From the NCBI GenBank assembly GCA_965278965.1, contig OZ257127.1, forward strand, positions 992,001 to 1,056,000: a stretch of DNA of 64,000 nucleotides. The letters run 5' to 3'. Each line of letters starts with the position of its first letter. Position 1 is the first letter of the stretch. Position numbers and translations under genes: made by a program. Of this stretch, positions 53,880 through 63,344 are shown piece after piece. The DNA comes from UBA10649 sp965278965 (GTDB lineage Bacteria > Actinomycetota > Actinomycetes > S36-B12). The notes beneath the pieces were generated by a model, which saw only the letters and a program-made list of their open reading frames with translations, searched no databases and was not told the DNA's origin.

Positions 53880-54932
53880 ATGACCGACACCTACCCCGCC
53901 CTCAGCCTGATCCCGAAGACCTCGATCCCGGTCTCGGCCAAGGACTTCAAGTCCGACCAGGAGGTGCGCTGGTGCCCCGGCTGCGGGGACTACTCGATCT
54001 TGTCGACGGTCCAGGGCTTCCTGCCCGAGCTCGGCCTGGCCCGCGAGAACATCGTCTTCATCTCCGGGATCGGCTGCTCGTCGCGGTTCCCGTACTACAT
54101 GAACACCTTCGGCATGCACTCGATCCACGGTCGCGCCCCGGCGATCGCGACCGGCCTGGCGATCAGCCGGCCGGACCTGTCGATCTGGGTCATCACCGGC
54201 GACGGCGACTCGCTGTCGATCGGCGGCAACCACCTGATCCACGCGCTGCGCCGGAACGTCAACCTCAAGATCCTGCTGTTCAACAACCGGATCTACGGCC
54301 TGACGAAGGGCCAGTACTCCCCCACGTCCGAGCAGGGCAAGATCACCAAGTCGACGCCCGAGGGATCGCTGGACTACGCGTTCAACCCGGTATCGCTCGC
54401 GCTGGGCGCCGAGGCGACGTTCGTGGCCCGGACGGTCGACTCCGACCGCAAGCACATGACCGAGGTGCTGCGGCGGGCGGCCGCCCATGAGGGTGCGGCG
54501 CTGGTGGAGATCTACCAGAACTGCAACATCTTCAACGACGGCGCGTGGGAGCCGCTCAAGGACAACGACACCAAGGACGACGTGATCATCCGCTTGGTGG
54601 ACGGCGAGCCGATCCGGTTCGGCAGCAATGGCGAGAAGGGGGTCGCCCGGCTGTCGGACGGCCACATCAAGGTCGTCGACGTCGCCGAGGTCGGCGAGGC
54701 CGCGCTCCTGCGTCACGACTCGACCGCCAAGGACCCGGGCCTGGCGTTCGCGCTGTCCCGGCTGTCCAACCCGCGCACGCTCACGAACACCCCGATCGGC
54801 GTCTTCCGCGACATCCAGCGGCCCTCGTACGACCGGCTCGTCCGCGAGCAGCTCGCCGAGGTCGTCGAGAGCAAGGGTGCTGGCGACCTGCAGTCGCTGC
54901 TGACCGGCGGCGACACCTGGAACGTCTCCTGA
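53880..54932 (+). CDS. korB: 2-oxoacid:ferredoxin oxidoreductase, beta subunit
   Basis: 350 residues. Cluster and TPP motifs: RWCPGCGDYSIL, ISGIGCSSRFPYYM, TGDGDSLSIGGNHLIHALRRN, LLFNNRIYGLTKGQYSPTS. Partner of KorA, 30 nt downstream. Its stop overlaps the CTG start of the next gene. Confidence 0.94.
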   Translation: MTDTYPALSLIPKTSIPVSAKDFKSDQEVRWCPGCGDYSILSTVQGFLPELGLARENIVFISGIGCSSRFPYYMNTFGMHSIHGRAPAIATGLAISRPDLSIWVITGDGDSLSIGGNHLIHALRRNVNLKILLFNNRIYGLTKGQYSPTSEQGKITKSTPEGSLDYAFNPVSLALGAEATFVARTVDSDRKHMTEVLRRAAAHEGAALVEIYQNCNIFNDGAWEPLKDNDTKDDVIIRLVDGEPIRFGSNGEKGVARLSDGHIKVVDVAEVGEAALLRHDSTAKDPGLAFALSRLSNPRTLTNTPIGVFRDIQRPSYDRLVREQLAEVVESKGAGDLQSLLTGGDTWNVS

Positions 54933-55879
54933 GCGCAGCCGCTCAAGATCGTCCCCCCACCGGCGCCGGACAAGACCAGTTCGGCGCCGGGCTCGTCTAT
55001 GGCGTCAGTGCCTACACGGCGTGGGGTCTGCTCACGTTGTACTTCCGGCTGCTGGACGACCTGCCGCCGCTGGTCATCGTGGCCTACCGCGTGGTGTGGG
55101 CCCTCGTCTTCCTGGTGGCCATCACGACGATCGGGCGCCGCTGGTCGGCGCTGCGCCCCGTCCTGTCGGTGCGCCGGGTCGCGTGGCTCGCAGCAGCCGC
55201 GGTCCTCCTCGCGACGAACTGGCTGGTCTACGTCTTCGCCGTCACGACGAACCACGTCGTCGACGCGTCGCTGGGCTACTTCATCAACCCGCTGGTATCG
55301 GTCGTCCTCGCCGTCGTGGTGCTGCACGAGCGACTCACCCGCGTGCAGTGGGCCTCCGTCGGGCTCGCCGCCGTCGGGGTCGCCGTCATCACGGTGTCGT
55401 CCGGCGTGCTGCCCTGGGTCGGGCTCGTGCTCGCCCTGAGCTTCGGCACGTACGGGTTGATCCGCAAGCAGCTCAACGTGGGCACGGTCGAGGGCCTGAC
55501 CGTCGAGACCGCCGTGCTCGTCCCCGTCGCGATCCCGGTTCTCCTGCTGTCCGGGTGGGGGCTGTTCGGCACCGGCGGCCCGACCGGCGACGTGCCGGTC
55601 CCGCTCCTGGTGATCCTTCTCGGGCCGATCACGGCGCTGCCGCTGCTGTCGTTCGGCGCCGCCACGCGGCGGCTGCCGCTGTCGCTCGTGGGCATGCTGC
55701 AGTACATCTGCCCCACGATCATCCTCATCCTCGGGCTCACCGTCTTCGGTGAGCCCATGGCCGGCGGCGAGTGGGTCGGCTTCGGGCTCATCTGGACGGC
55801 CCTGGCACTGCTGAGCTGGACGATGCTGCGTCCGTCGAGCCGCACCGTCGCTGATGTCGCGACCTCCGAGGGCGGCTAG
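54929..55879 (+). CDS. EamA/RarD-type permease with apparent CTG start
   Basis: 316 residues. No ATG, GTG or TTG lies in frame before TM1, so translation probably begins at CTG 54929, overlapping the korB stop as CTGA. Ten helices; FGAGLVYGVSAYTAWGLLTLY and NHVVDASLGYFINPLVSVVL are the RarD motif. Substrate unknown. Coupled to korAB by position, although a link in function is not obvious. Confidence 0.75.
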   Translation: MSAAAQDRPPTGAGQDQFGAGLVYGVSAYTAWGLLTLYFRLLDDLPPLVIVAYRVVWALVFLVAITTIGRRWSALRPVLSVRRVAWLAAAAVLLATNWLVYVFAVTTNHVVDASLGYFINPLVSVVLAVVVLHERLTRVQWASVGLAAVGVAVITVSSGVLPWVGLVLALSFGTYGLIRKQLNVGTVEGLTVETAVLVPVAIPVLLLSGWGLFGTGGPTGDVPVPLLVILLGPITALPLLSFGAATRRLPLSLVGMLQYICPTIILILGLTVFGEPMAGGEWVGFGLIWTALALLSWTMLRPSSRTVADVATSEGG

Positions 55880-55937
55880 GGCCGACCGGCGCCGCACCGC
55901 CTGGTATCGTTTCCACACCTCAGAGTCAGGAGCAGCG

Positions 55938-56882
55938 GTGCGTTCTCGTCGGTCGTGTCTTGCGGTGCCGGGGTCGAGTCCGAAGATGTTGGACAAGGCG
56001 CGGGGGTTGTTGGCGGATCAGGTGTTCATGGATATCGAGGATGCGGTGGCGCCGTTGGCGAAGCCGGAGGCTCGGGTGAACATTGTGGCGGCGTTGAACG
56101 CGGGTGGGTTTGAGGGTAAGACGCGGGTGGTTCGGGTTAATGACTGGACGACGTCGTGGACGTATCTGGATGTGACGGAGGTCGTCAGTGGGGCGGGGGC
56201 GAACCTGGACTGTCTGATGTTGCCGAAGGTGCAGACCGCGGACCAGGTCGTCGCGTTGGACTTGCTGTTGACGCAGGTGGAGCGGCAGGTCGGTTTGGAG
56301 GTGGGGCGGATCGGGATCGAGGCGCAGATCGAGAACGCCCTGGGGTTGATCAACGTGGATGCGATCGCGCAGGCCAGTCCGCGGGTGGAGTCGATCATTT
56401 TCGGTCCGGCGGATTTCATGGCGAGCATCAACATGAAGTCGTTGGTGGTCGGGGAGCAGCCGCCGGGGTATGACACCGGGGATGCGTATCACTACATCTT
56501 GATGCGGATCTTGATGGCGGCGCGGGCGTTCGACAAGCAGGCTATTGATGGGCCGTATCTGGCGATCAAGGACCTGGAGGGGTACCGGCGCGTGGCTGGG
56601 CGGAGTGCGGCGTTGGGTTTTGATGGGAAGTGGGTGCTGCACCCGGATCAGGTTGCGGCGGCGAATGAGGTGTTCAGTCCGCGGCAGGACGACTATGACC
56701 ATGCGGAGCTGATCTTGGACGCGTACGACTACTACACGTCCGCGGCGGGGGGCGCGAAGGGCGCGGTCATGCTGGGGGACGAGATGATCGACGAAGCCTC
56801 CCGCAAGATGGCCCTGGTCGTGTCCGCCAAAGGCCGCGCCGCCGGCATGACCCGCACCACCACGTTCGCCCCACCGGCCTGA
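55938..56882 (+). CDS. HpcH/HpaI aldolase / citrate-lyase-like (CitE) enzyme
   Basis: 314 residues from GTG 55938; TGGTATCGT upstream (55905-55910) is an extended -10. CLAVPGSSPKMLDKARG, QVFMDIEDAVAPLAKPEARV, IGIEAQIENALGLINVDAIA and WVLHPDQVAAANEVF match malyl-/citramalyl-CoA lyase-type CitE homologs. Codon use is unlike neighbours (many ttg, ggt, ggg, gtg) until about 56760, after which it becomes typical. TGATG overlap with the CoA-transferase. Confidence 0.85.
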   Translation: MRSRRSCLAVPGSSPKMLDKARGLLADQVFMDIEDAVAPLAKPEARVNIVAALNAGGFEGKTRVVRVNDWTTSWTYLDVTEVVSGAGANLDCLMLPKVQTADQVVALDLLLTQVERQVGLEVGRIGIEAQIENALGLINVDAIAQASPRVESIIFGPADFMASINMKSLVVGEQPPGYDTGDAYHYILMRILMAARAFDKQAIDGPYLAIKDLEGYRRVAGRSAALGFDGKWVLHPDQVAAANEVFSPRQDDYDHAELILDAYDYYTSAAGGAKGAVMLGDEMIDEASRKMALVVSAKGRAAGMTRTTTFAPPA

Positions 56883-57985
56883 TGCTCTCGGCCCGCCCGC
56901 TCGACGGCATCACGGTCGTCGACCTCACCTCGAACGTCGCAGCCCCCTTCGCCAGCGCGGTGCTCGCGGACCTCGGCGCGCAGGTCGTCCACGTCGAAGG
57001 CCCGCGCGGGGACGACTGCCGGCGCATGTCCCCCGTCCGTGGCGACTCGTCCGCCTACTTCGAGGTCGTCAACCGCGGCAAGGACGTGGTCGTCCTCGAT
57101 GTCCGAACCCCCGACGGCCGTGCTGCGCTCGACGCCCTGCTCGGCACCGCTGACGTCCTCGTGACCAACCTCAGGCCCGGGAAGCTCGAGGGGCTCCGCC
57201 TTGACGCGGCCTCCCTGGATCGCTCCTACCCTCGCCTGATCCACGCGTCCTTGTCCGCGTACGGGCCCACCGGACCCGAGCGGGACAAGCCGGGCTACGA
57301 CGCGGTGCTCCAGGCCCGCACCGGGATCGCGGCCGTGACGGGCACGGCCGACGGACCGCCGGTACGCGCAGGGGTCTCGATCCTCGACGTAGGTGCCGGC
57401 ACCTGGCTCGCCCTGGCCGTCGTCACGGCGCTGTATGAGCGCGAGCGCACGGGCCGGGGCGGCGCCGTCGCGACATCGCTCTTCGAGACCGGCGCGAGCT
57501 GGGTCGCCTACCACGTCGCGGCGCACCAGGTCACCGGCGAGCCGTCCGGCCGGCATGGCAGCGGTCATCCCGCGTTCGCGCCCTACGGGATCTTCACGAC
57601 GGGCGACGGCGAGATCTGCCTGGGAATCGGGGGTGACGCCCTCTTCGAGCGCCTGTGCGAGGCGATCGAGCGGCCCGACCTGCTTGCCGACAGCCGCTTC
57701 ACCAGCAACGCCGATCGCAGCGCCAACGCCGTCGCGCTGCGAGCCGAGCTCGAGCGGACGTTCGCTGGCGCGCCGGCCGACGAGTGGGCGCAGCGCCTGG
57801 GATCCGCCGGACTGCCGGTGGACGCGGTCCAGCGCCCGGAGGACCTGCTGTCCGACCCCCAGGCGGACCGGACCGGCATCCTCATCGACCTGCCCGGTGC
57901 CGGTCTGCGCGTCCCCGGGCTGCCGGTGACGTTCGACGGCGTCCGCCCGCGTCCCCGCGGTCCCGTCCCCCCCGACGCCGGCTGA
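56882..57985 (+). CDS. CaiB/BaiF family III CoA-transferase
   Basis: 367 residues from ATG 56882. PLDGITVVDLTSNVAAPFAS, VHVEGPRGDDCRRM, NRGKDVVVLDV, LRPGKLEGLRLD and LSAYGPTGPERDKPGYD; the catalytic Asp lies in the last stretch. Moves CoA between carboxylic acids. With the CitE-type lyase it resembles pathways that activate then cleave a dicarboxylate or methyl-branched acid; substrate unknown. Confidence 0.9.
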   Translation: MLSARPLDGITVVDLTSNVAAPFASAVLADLGAQVVHVEGPRGDDCRRMSPVRGDSSAYFEVVNRGKDVVVLDVRTPDGRAALDALLGTADVLVTNLRPGKLEGLRLDAASLDRSYPRLIHASLSAYGPTGPERDKPGYDAVLQARTGIAAVTGTADGPPVRAGVSILDVGAGTWLALAVVTALYERERTGRGGAVATSLFETGASWVAYHVAAHQVTGEPSGRHGSGHPAFAPYGIFTTGDGEICLGIGGDALFERLCEAIERPDLLADSRFTSNADRSANAVALRAELERTFAGAPADEWAQRLGSAGLPVDAVQRPEDLLSDPQADRTGILIDLPGAGLRVPGLPVTFDGVRPRPRGPVPPDAG

Positions 57986-57998
57986 CTCGTCCGCCGAC

Positions 57999-58835
57999 GT
58001 GCTCGTCCTCGCCCTGTCGGTCGCAGCGACGTTCGCCGGTGCCGTCGGCACCTACCTGACCAAGTCGATCTCGCTGCGGATGCCGACCTGGCAGGCGGTC
58101 GGTCCCCTGTTCGCGATCAACGCGTTGCTCGTCGTCCCGCTGATCGCGTTCGGGCCACCGTGGCACACGCTCTCGTGGCCGGTCCTCCCCCTGCACCTCG
58201 GCTCGGTGGTCCTGCTGTGCGGGACCACCGCGTGCATCTTCACGCTGATCACCCGGGGTCGGGCGTCCGGCGTGGCCGTCGGTCAGGCGCTCGCCCCGGC
58301 GGCCACGCTGGTCGCCGCTCCGCTCCTGCTCGGGACGCGGCTGCAACCGCTGACGGTGATCGCGGTGCTCGCCCTCATGCTCGGTTCGCTGATCCCACTG
58401 CGGCGCAGCTTCGTGGGCATCGGCTCCGCGGGGACGATCGCGATCCTCCTGGCCCTCGGCCTGGGCACCGGCCTGCTCACGGTGTTCACCGCGCTCCTGG
58501 CCGAGGAGGGCGTCGGTCTGCCCGAGACCTACGTCGTACGCGCAGCGCTCGCGGCACTGGTGTACTTCGTCATCGCGCCACCGACCGCGGTACGGCTCGG
58601 CGACGTGCCACCACTGGCCGTCCGCTCGACGTTCGTGACGGCGAGCTTCCTGCTCACGATCCTCGCCGTGCAGATCGGCGACGTCGTGGTGATCCAGTCA
58701 GTGCTCGCCACGCTGCCGCTGATGGTGATCGGGATCGAATGGGTGCGCCACCAGCGTCGACCCGACCCGGCGATCGTCACGGGCAGCCTCGTCGCGGTCA
58801 CCGGGCTCCTGCTGCTCCTCGCCGTCGCCCACTGA
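57999..58835 (+). CDS. DMT/EamA-type transporter
   Basis: 278 residues from GTG 57999. Ten helices; LTKSISLRMPTWQAVGPLFA and GQALAPAATLVAAPLL. Probably co-transcribed with the CoA-transferase, so may export or import a pathway metabolite. Confidence 0.78.
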   Translation: MLVLALSVAATFAGAVGTYLTKSISLRMPTWQAVGPLFAINALLVVPLIAFGPPWHTLSWPVLPLHLGSVVLLCGTTACIFTLITRGRASGVAVGQALAPAATLVAAPLLLGTRLQPLTVIAVLALMLGSLIPLRRSFVGIGSAGTIAILLALGLGTGLLTVFTALLAEEGVGLPETYVVRAALAALVYFVIAPPTAVRLGDVPPLAVRSTFVTASFLLTILAVQIGDVVVIQSVLATLPLMVIGIEWVRHQRRPDPAIVTGSLVAVTGLLLLLAVAH

Positions 58836-58846
58836 GCCGCCAGCTC

Positions 58847-60376
58847 CTACGCCGTCGGCTCCCAGGCCGCGTCCTCGAACGGGAAGAGGGGACGCGGGCG
58901 GCGGGTGAACGGCAGCGAGGCGAGGTTGGCCGCCGTGGGCCCGATCGTGTCGGCGAGGACGCTTCCCCGCGAGATCGGATCGAAGCCCGCGCGGTAGGAC
59001 ACGTGCGACTTCGCCTGCAGCAGCCGTTGCGTCGCGAGGTCGATGCCGACGGCCAGGTAGATCGACGGGTCGATCACGCGCACCGGGCGGCTGTGCAGGA
59101 CGACGGTGATGTCCCCATCCTCGAGCACGACGGCGCGACCGGGGCTGTCCTCGACCCCGGCGGCCGCCGGATGCGTGTACGTGAACGTGCCATCCCACAC
59201 ACGTCGCACGATGCCCCGAAGTGGCGTGCGGGCGTTGAATGTGCCGACGACGCCCGTCCCGACGATCACCTCGACGGTCGACCCCTCGCCGGCCGCAGCG
59301 GCCAGTGCCACCGCACCCGGGTCGGTGATGCTCAACGCAGACGGGCCGGTCGGCAGCCCGGCGGCGCGACGGGCCAGCAACGCACGCAGTACCTCGGTGC
59401 TGTCGCCGAGCGATCCCCCGTTCGTCGCGTCGCCGATGTCGGCCACCACGAAGGTGCCGTCGCCGGTGAAGGCGTCCGCCACCGCGTCGTCGACCGGCAC
59501 CGCAGATGAGACCAGGAACTCCGAACGCGCCGCCCACGCCTGGCTCGCGATCTCGTCCGCCAGCCGGGCGGCGAGTCCCGGGTCGTCGTCCGTCGTGACC
59601 ACGACCGACCACCCCAGCTCCGGCACGTCCAGCCAGGGCTGCGTGCAGCACAGCGCCGCGGCGAGCGCACCCTGCTCCTCGGCCACGTCGCACAGCGCCT
59701 GCAGGCGCCGGAAGGGATCCTGCGTCGAGTCGTGCCTCTCAGGTGGGGTGATCATCGGGAGCCGCACGCGGTGCGCTGTCGGCGTGATGGTGCCGGCAAT
59801 GGTCCGCGCGAGCAGGTCGCCGGCCTGCCGACCCGTCCGGTACAGGTCGACGTGCGGGCAGGTGCGGTACGCGGTGACGACGTCGGCGGCGGCCATCATC
59901 GCGTCCGTGACGTACGCGTGCAGGTCGAGGCTGATCGCGATCGGGACGTCGGCGCCCAGACGTGCGCGCAGCCGCCCGAGCAGCAGACCCTCCGGGTCGT
60001 CGACACCGGTCACGAGCGCGGAGCCGTGCATCATCACGTACACGCCGTCGACGTCGGGCCCGCACCGGGCCAGCATCTCCTCGACGACCGTGTCGAGGAC
60101 GTCGGCTGATGCCGGTGCCCCGGGGGACGCGACGGCGACGACCGTGCCGACCGGCGTCATCCCGGCCTCGACGAGTGCGTCCCAGGCGCCGGCGAGCTCA
60201 TTCGTCGCTCCCGCGGCGTCGCGCCCGATGTCGTCGCCGGTAGCCCAGACCTGGCGCTCGAAGTCGGCTCGGCTGGTCTCGGCGGGCACGAAGCTGTCCC
60301 CCTCGATCGAGAACGCGCCGACGAGCACGCGCGGACCAGTCGTCGCCGTGGGCACGGTCGTCACGGGGTGCTCCAT
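58847..60376 (-). CDS. M81 family metallopeptidase (MlrC-like)
   Basis: 509 residues, ATG 60376. VLVGAFSIEGDSFVPAETSRADFER, VDGVYVMMHGSAL, ISLDLHAYVTDAMM (Asp/His zinc ligands) and the MlrC C-terminal domain (VVADIGDATNGGSLGDSTEVLRALL). MlrC homologs hydrolyse small peptides or imides. Last gene of a catabolic operon, 6 nt after the lactonase-like gene. Confidence 0.9.
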   Translation of the reverse strand: MEHPVTTVPTATTGPRVLVGAFSIEGDSFVPAETSRADFERQVWATGDDIGRDAAGATNELAGAWDALVEAGMTPVGTVVAVASPGAPASADVLDTVVEEMLARCGPDVDGVYVMMHGSALVTGVDDPEGLLLGRLRARLGADVPIAISLDLHAYVTDAMMAAADVVTAYRTCPHVDLYRTGRQAGDLLARTIAGTITPTAHRVRLPMITPPERHDSTQDPFRRLQALCDVAEEQGALAAALCCTQPWLDVPELGWSVVVTTDDDPGLAARLADEIASQAWAARSEFLVSSAVPVDDAVADAFTGDGTFVVADIGDATNGGSLGDSTEVLRALLARRAAGLPTGPSALSITDPGAVALAAAAGEGSTVEVIVGTGVVGTFNARTPLRGIVRRVWDGTFTYTHPAAAGVEDSPGRAVVLEDGDITVVLHSRPVRVIDPSIYLAVGIDLATQRLLQAKSHVSYRAGFDPISRGSVLADTIGPTAANLASLPFTRRPRPLFPFEDAAWEPTA

Positions 60377-60382
60377 CCGTCG

Positions 60383-62155
60383 TCAGGCGATGCGGGTGAT
60401 CACGCCGTCGCACGCAGCGACGACGGCGTAGGCGGCAAGGTCGAGCCGCTCGCCGTCCGGCAGGACCGCGACGAGAGCGGCGTCCGTGAGGTTGGCGACA
60501 AGGAGGACGACGCCGACGGGGTCCGCCAGGGCGAGGACCGCGAGTCGGTCCGGGTCGTCGACCTCGACGCCGCGCAGCGGCGAGCCGCGGTGCCGCGCGA
60601 GGTGCTCCAGCACCGCAGCCACCGGGTACGGGCCTTGGTCGTCAAGCAGGCCTCGCGGACCCACCAGCTCGAACAGCGTGGTCGAGGTCGTCCCGCACCT
60701 CGCCATCGACGCCAACGCACCGACCGTCCACGCGGCGGCGAAGGCCGAACGCTGGCGCGGGTCCTGGTTCGCCGGCGGCCCGCCGGGCTCGGCCGGGCCT
60801 GCGGGATACGGGCCGTTCACCCCGATCAGGTCGACCGGGGAAAGCACGACGGCGACGTCGCCGTAGAGCCGACGCGTGAAGTCGACGACGTCGGGCACGG
60901 CCTGGACGTTCTGCATGAGCGATCGGTCGTCGGCGGCGTGCACCTGGGGGTTCGCCGCGAACACGACGCCGTCGATCCCGCTGTAGTCCGGCCGGTCGCG
61001 GTTGACGTCGACGAACGACTGGCTGGTGCCGGCCACCACCGGTGCTCCCGGCAGGCCGCGCGCGACCAGGGCCGACCGGACCGCCGTGGCGATCGGCGGC
61101 GGACAGGCTCCGCCGAAGGCGCTGAACCCCACGGTCTCGACGAGGACCAGCACGCGGTCGACCCGGGCGTCCGCGCCGGCGATGGCCTCGGCGGCGGCCG
61201 GTGCGTCGACCTCGACCTGGTCGGGCCGGACGAAGACGGCGACCTCGAGCCCAGCCCCCAGGCTTCGGGACAATCCCGCCGCCTGGGCAAGCCCGGACGA
61301 GTCGGCGCCCGGGTGGAGGTCGACCCGGAGGTGGTCGGGGTGCAGCGCGCGCAGCAGCTCGACCTGCCCGTCGTCCGGAGCGGCGGCGAGCAGGTGGCCG
61401 ATCCGCGGCAGCGTGCCGGCGTCGTCCGACCACCGGGCGGTGACGACCGCGGGCAGCTCCGGCGGCACCGGCCCACGGAGGCGGAGCACGACACGCTGGT
61501 AGAGCTCCGCCCCGGCTTCGATTCTCATGGGGAAGCCGGCGGACAACGGGGTCCCGTAGGACTTCCAGTTGGCGTCGATCCAGTTGCGGTGGTCCTGCAT
61601 CTCGAACCGGTCCCCGTCGAACTCCATCGCGACGCCGACACCGCCGAGGTCGATGTCGATGCGGTCGTAGTCCGGCGTCATCGCGGTCAACGTCCCGTCG
61701 CGAACCAGCTGGGGAACGACATCCGGGCCGAACACGCCCGCATGCTCGCCCTCGAGCGTCCGGCATCGGAAGTCCCGTCCGGCATGCGTCTGGAGGCCGT
61801 GATGGACGTTGAAGCCGATCTTGCAGTAGGAGAAGTCCCGCAGTGCGGTTCCGCGCATCTCGTAGGCGAGCAGCCCGCTGGCATCAGCGCGGATCGTCCC
61901 GGTCCAGGCGAACGCGATGTCGCCGTGCTCGTGCGTCGCCTCGAACGTCACCACCGCGCCCGTGCCGTCGGCGTCGGCGTCGACTCGGATATCGGAGAGG
62001 GTGGCCGGGATCGTGTTCCATACCTCGTCGCGCACCGCGAGGTACAGCCGCTGGACGACCTGGGCACCGCCCCAGCGGATGTCGAACAGGTCAGCCCCGT
62101 CGAGAACCGCGGTCAACGGGCCGCAACGCAGGGCCATCGGTCCCCGGGCGCTCAT
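60383..62155 (-). CDS. D-apionate lactonase-like protein (ApnL-type)
   Basis: 590 residues from ATG 62155 (ATGA overlap with MmgE/PrpD). N-terminal beta-sandwich: LFDIRWGGAQVVQRLYLAVR, VWNTIPATLSDIRVDAD, FDGDRFEMQDHRNWIDANWK. C-terminal barrel with SLGAGLEVAVFVRPDQ, QSFVDVNRDRPDYSGIDG. The layout recalls D-apionate lactonase (opens D-apionate lactone from the plant sugar apiose), but I cannot verify this by search; another sugar-lactone enzyme is possible. Confidence 0.6.
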   Translation of the reverse strand: MSARGPMALRCGPLTAVLDGADLFDIRWGGAQVVQRLYLAVRDEVWNTIPATLSDIRVDADADGTGAVVTFEATHEHGDIAFAWTGTIRADASGLLAYEMRGTALRDFSYCKIGFNVHHGLQTHAGRDFRCRTLEGEHAGVFGPDVVPQLVRDGTLTAMTPDYDRIDIDLGGVGVAMEFDGDRFEMQDHRNWIDANWKSYGTPLSAGFPMRIEAGAELYQRVVLRLRGPVPPELPAVVTARWSDDAGTLPRIGHLLAAAPDDGQVELLRALHPDHLRVDLHPGADSSGLAQAAGLSRSLGAGLEVAVFVRPDQVEVDAPAAAEAIAGADARVDRVLVLVETVGFSAFGGACPPPIATAVRSALVARGLPGAPVVAGTSQSFVDVNRDRPDYSGIDGVVFAANPQVHAADDRSLMQNVQAVPDVVDFTRRLYGDVAVVLSPVDLIGVNGPYPAGPAEPGGPPANQDPRQRSAFAAAWTVGALASMARCGTTSTTLFELVGPRGLLDDQGPYPVAAVLEHLARHRGSPLRGVEVDDPDRLAVLALADPVGVVLLVANLTDAALVAVLPDGERLDLAAYAVVAACDGVITRIA

Positions 62156-63336
62156 CGGATCAGCCCGGCCGTCAGCCGGCCCGGGCGCCCGGCGGGAGCC
62201 AGCGCGGCGCGAGCCCGGGACACCAGATCCGCCGCCGCGGGGCCGATCACGTGTGTCCACTTGGCCGTCAGCTCTGTCTGCGCCGCGGGGTCGGACAGCG
62301 TGGTCGGCGCGACGACGAGGTCGACCTCGCCGGCATCGGTCCGCGCTCGCACCCGGGCGTGCCCGACCGGCACGTCGGCCGCCTCGACCGTCACCAGGTC
62401 GGTGCGGTCGTCCAGCGGTCCCGGGCGATCGGCCGCGTACGGGGACTGCGCCGCCCAGGCCCGCAGCGCACTGGTACGCGCGTCCCACCAGGGTCCCGCG
62501 CCGTCGTCGTCCACGAGCGGGACCGCGCCGGCAGCAAGGCCCAGCCGGAGCTCGACCAGCGTGCCGGGCACGTCGCCCCGAGCGCGGGCCGCCCCGGACA
62601 CCGCGGACTGCAGGAAACCCGAGACCGGCAGGAGACGCGGGGCCGCATCGGCGAGCCCGTCGCGCACCCGGACCTCGCCCGACGCGGCGGCCGCGGACAT
62701 CGTCTCCCTCATGCCGCCCGGCCCATCGAACGCCGCGTCGAGCGCGACGGCACCGACAAGGGCCGCCCGTGCGGCCGCGAGGCCCAGCCCGGCGGCGGCC
62801 GCCCGGTTGAACGCCGCGGCCCCGGCTCGCTCACGCGCTGCCCGTGCCAGGCCACCGGCGTTCGCGGCGGCCAAGGCGAGGGCTCGTTCATGCTCGTCCG
62901 CACCCGCCCCGAGGATGACCGCCGCCGCGGAGGCCGCGCCGAGCGCACCCGCCGTCGCCGTGACGTGCCAGGCTGCACGGTGGCCGGCACCCAGGAGGTC
63001 GGCCACCGTGGCGGCTGTCAGGTAGCCGCGGGCGGCCGCCCGTTCGGCGAGGTCGCCCGGGACATCGTGCGCCGCGGCGAGCGCCACGACCACCGACCAG
63101 ATGACCGATCCCGGGTGGTGCAGGGACCGCCAGTCGATGTCGTCGCGGTCCTGGGCACTGGCCCGCAGCGCGAGCGTCGCGACCGTCCCGGCGACGCCGT
63201 CCTCGGCGAACGAGCCGGACGGCAGGTCGGCGCTCGCACGCACGCAGCCGAGGAAGTCCGCCAGGAGAAGGGGCAGCCGCCCGTCCGGGTCGGCCGGGGT
63301 GGGCGCCGCGACGATGGCAGCGAGTGCGTCGTCCAC
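62152..63336 (-). CDS. MmgE/PrpD family protein
   Basis: 394 residues from GTG 63336, 8 nt after the dehydratase stop. DWRSLHHPGSVIWSVVVALAAAHDVPG and the helical ERAAARGYLTAATVADLLGAG match the PrpD helical domain; shorter than typical PrpD (about 450-500). The family includes 2-methylcitrate dehydratase, cis-aconitate decarboxylase and epimerases. In this operon it may process a sugar-acid-derived intermediate. Confidence 0.8.
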   Translation of the reverse strand: MDDALAAIVAAPTPADPDGRLPLLLADFLGCVRASADLPSGSFAEDGVAGTVATLALRASAQDRDDIDWRSLHHPGSVIWSVVVALAAAHDVPGDLAERAAARGYLTAATVADLLGAGHRAAWHVTATAGALGAASAAAVILGAGADEHERALALAAANAGGLARAARERAGAAAFNRAAAAGLGLAAARAALVGAVALDAAFDGPGGMRETMSAAAASGEVRVRDGLADAAPRLLPVSGFLQSAVSGAARARGDVPGTLVELRLGLAAGAVPLVDDDGAGPWWDARTSALRAWAAQSPYAADRPGPLDDRTDLVTVEAADVPVGHARVRARTDAGEVDLVVAPTTLSDPAAQTELTAKWTHVIGPAAADLVSRARAALAPAGRPGRLTAGLIR

Positions 63337-63344
63337 GTCGTCGC

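Noticed and set aside
60368..63025. 885-codon open frame on the + strand
   Set aside because: Antisense to the M81, ApnL-like and MmgE genes; low-complexity Arg/Gly-rich shadow typical of high-GC DNA.
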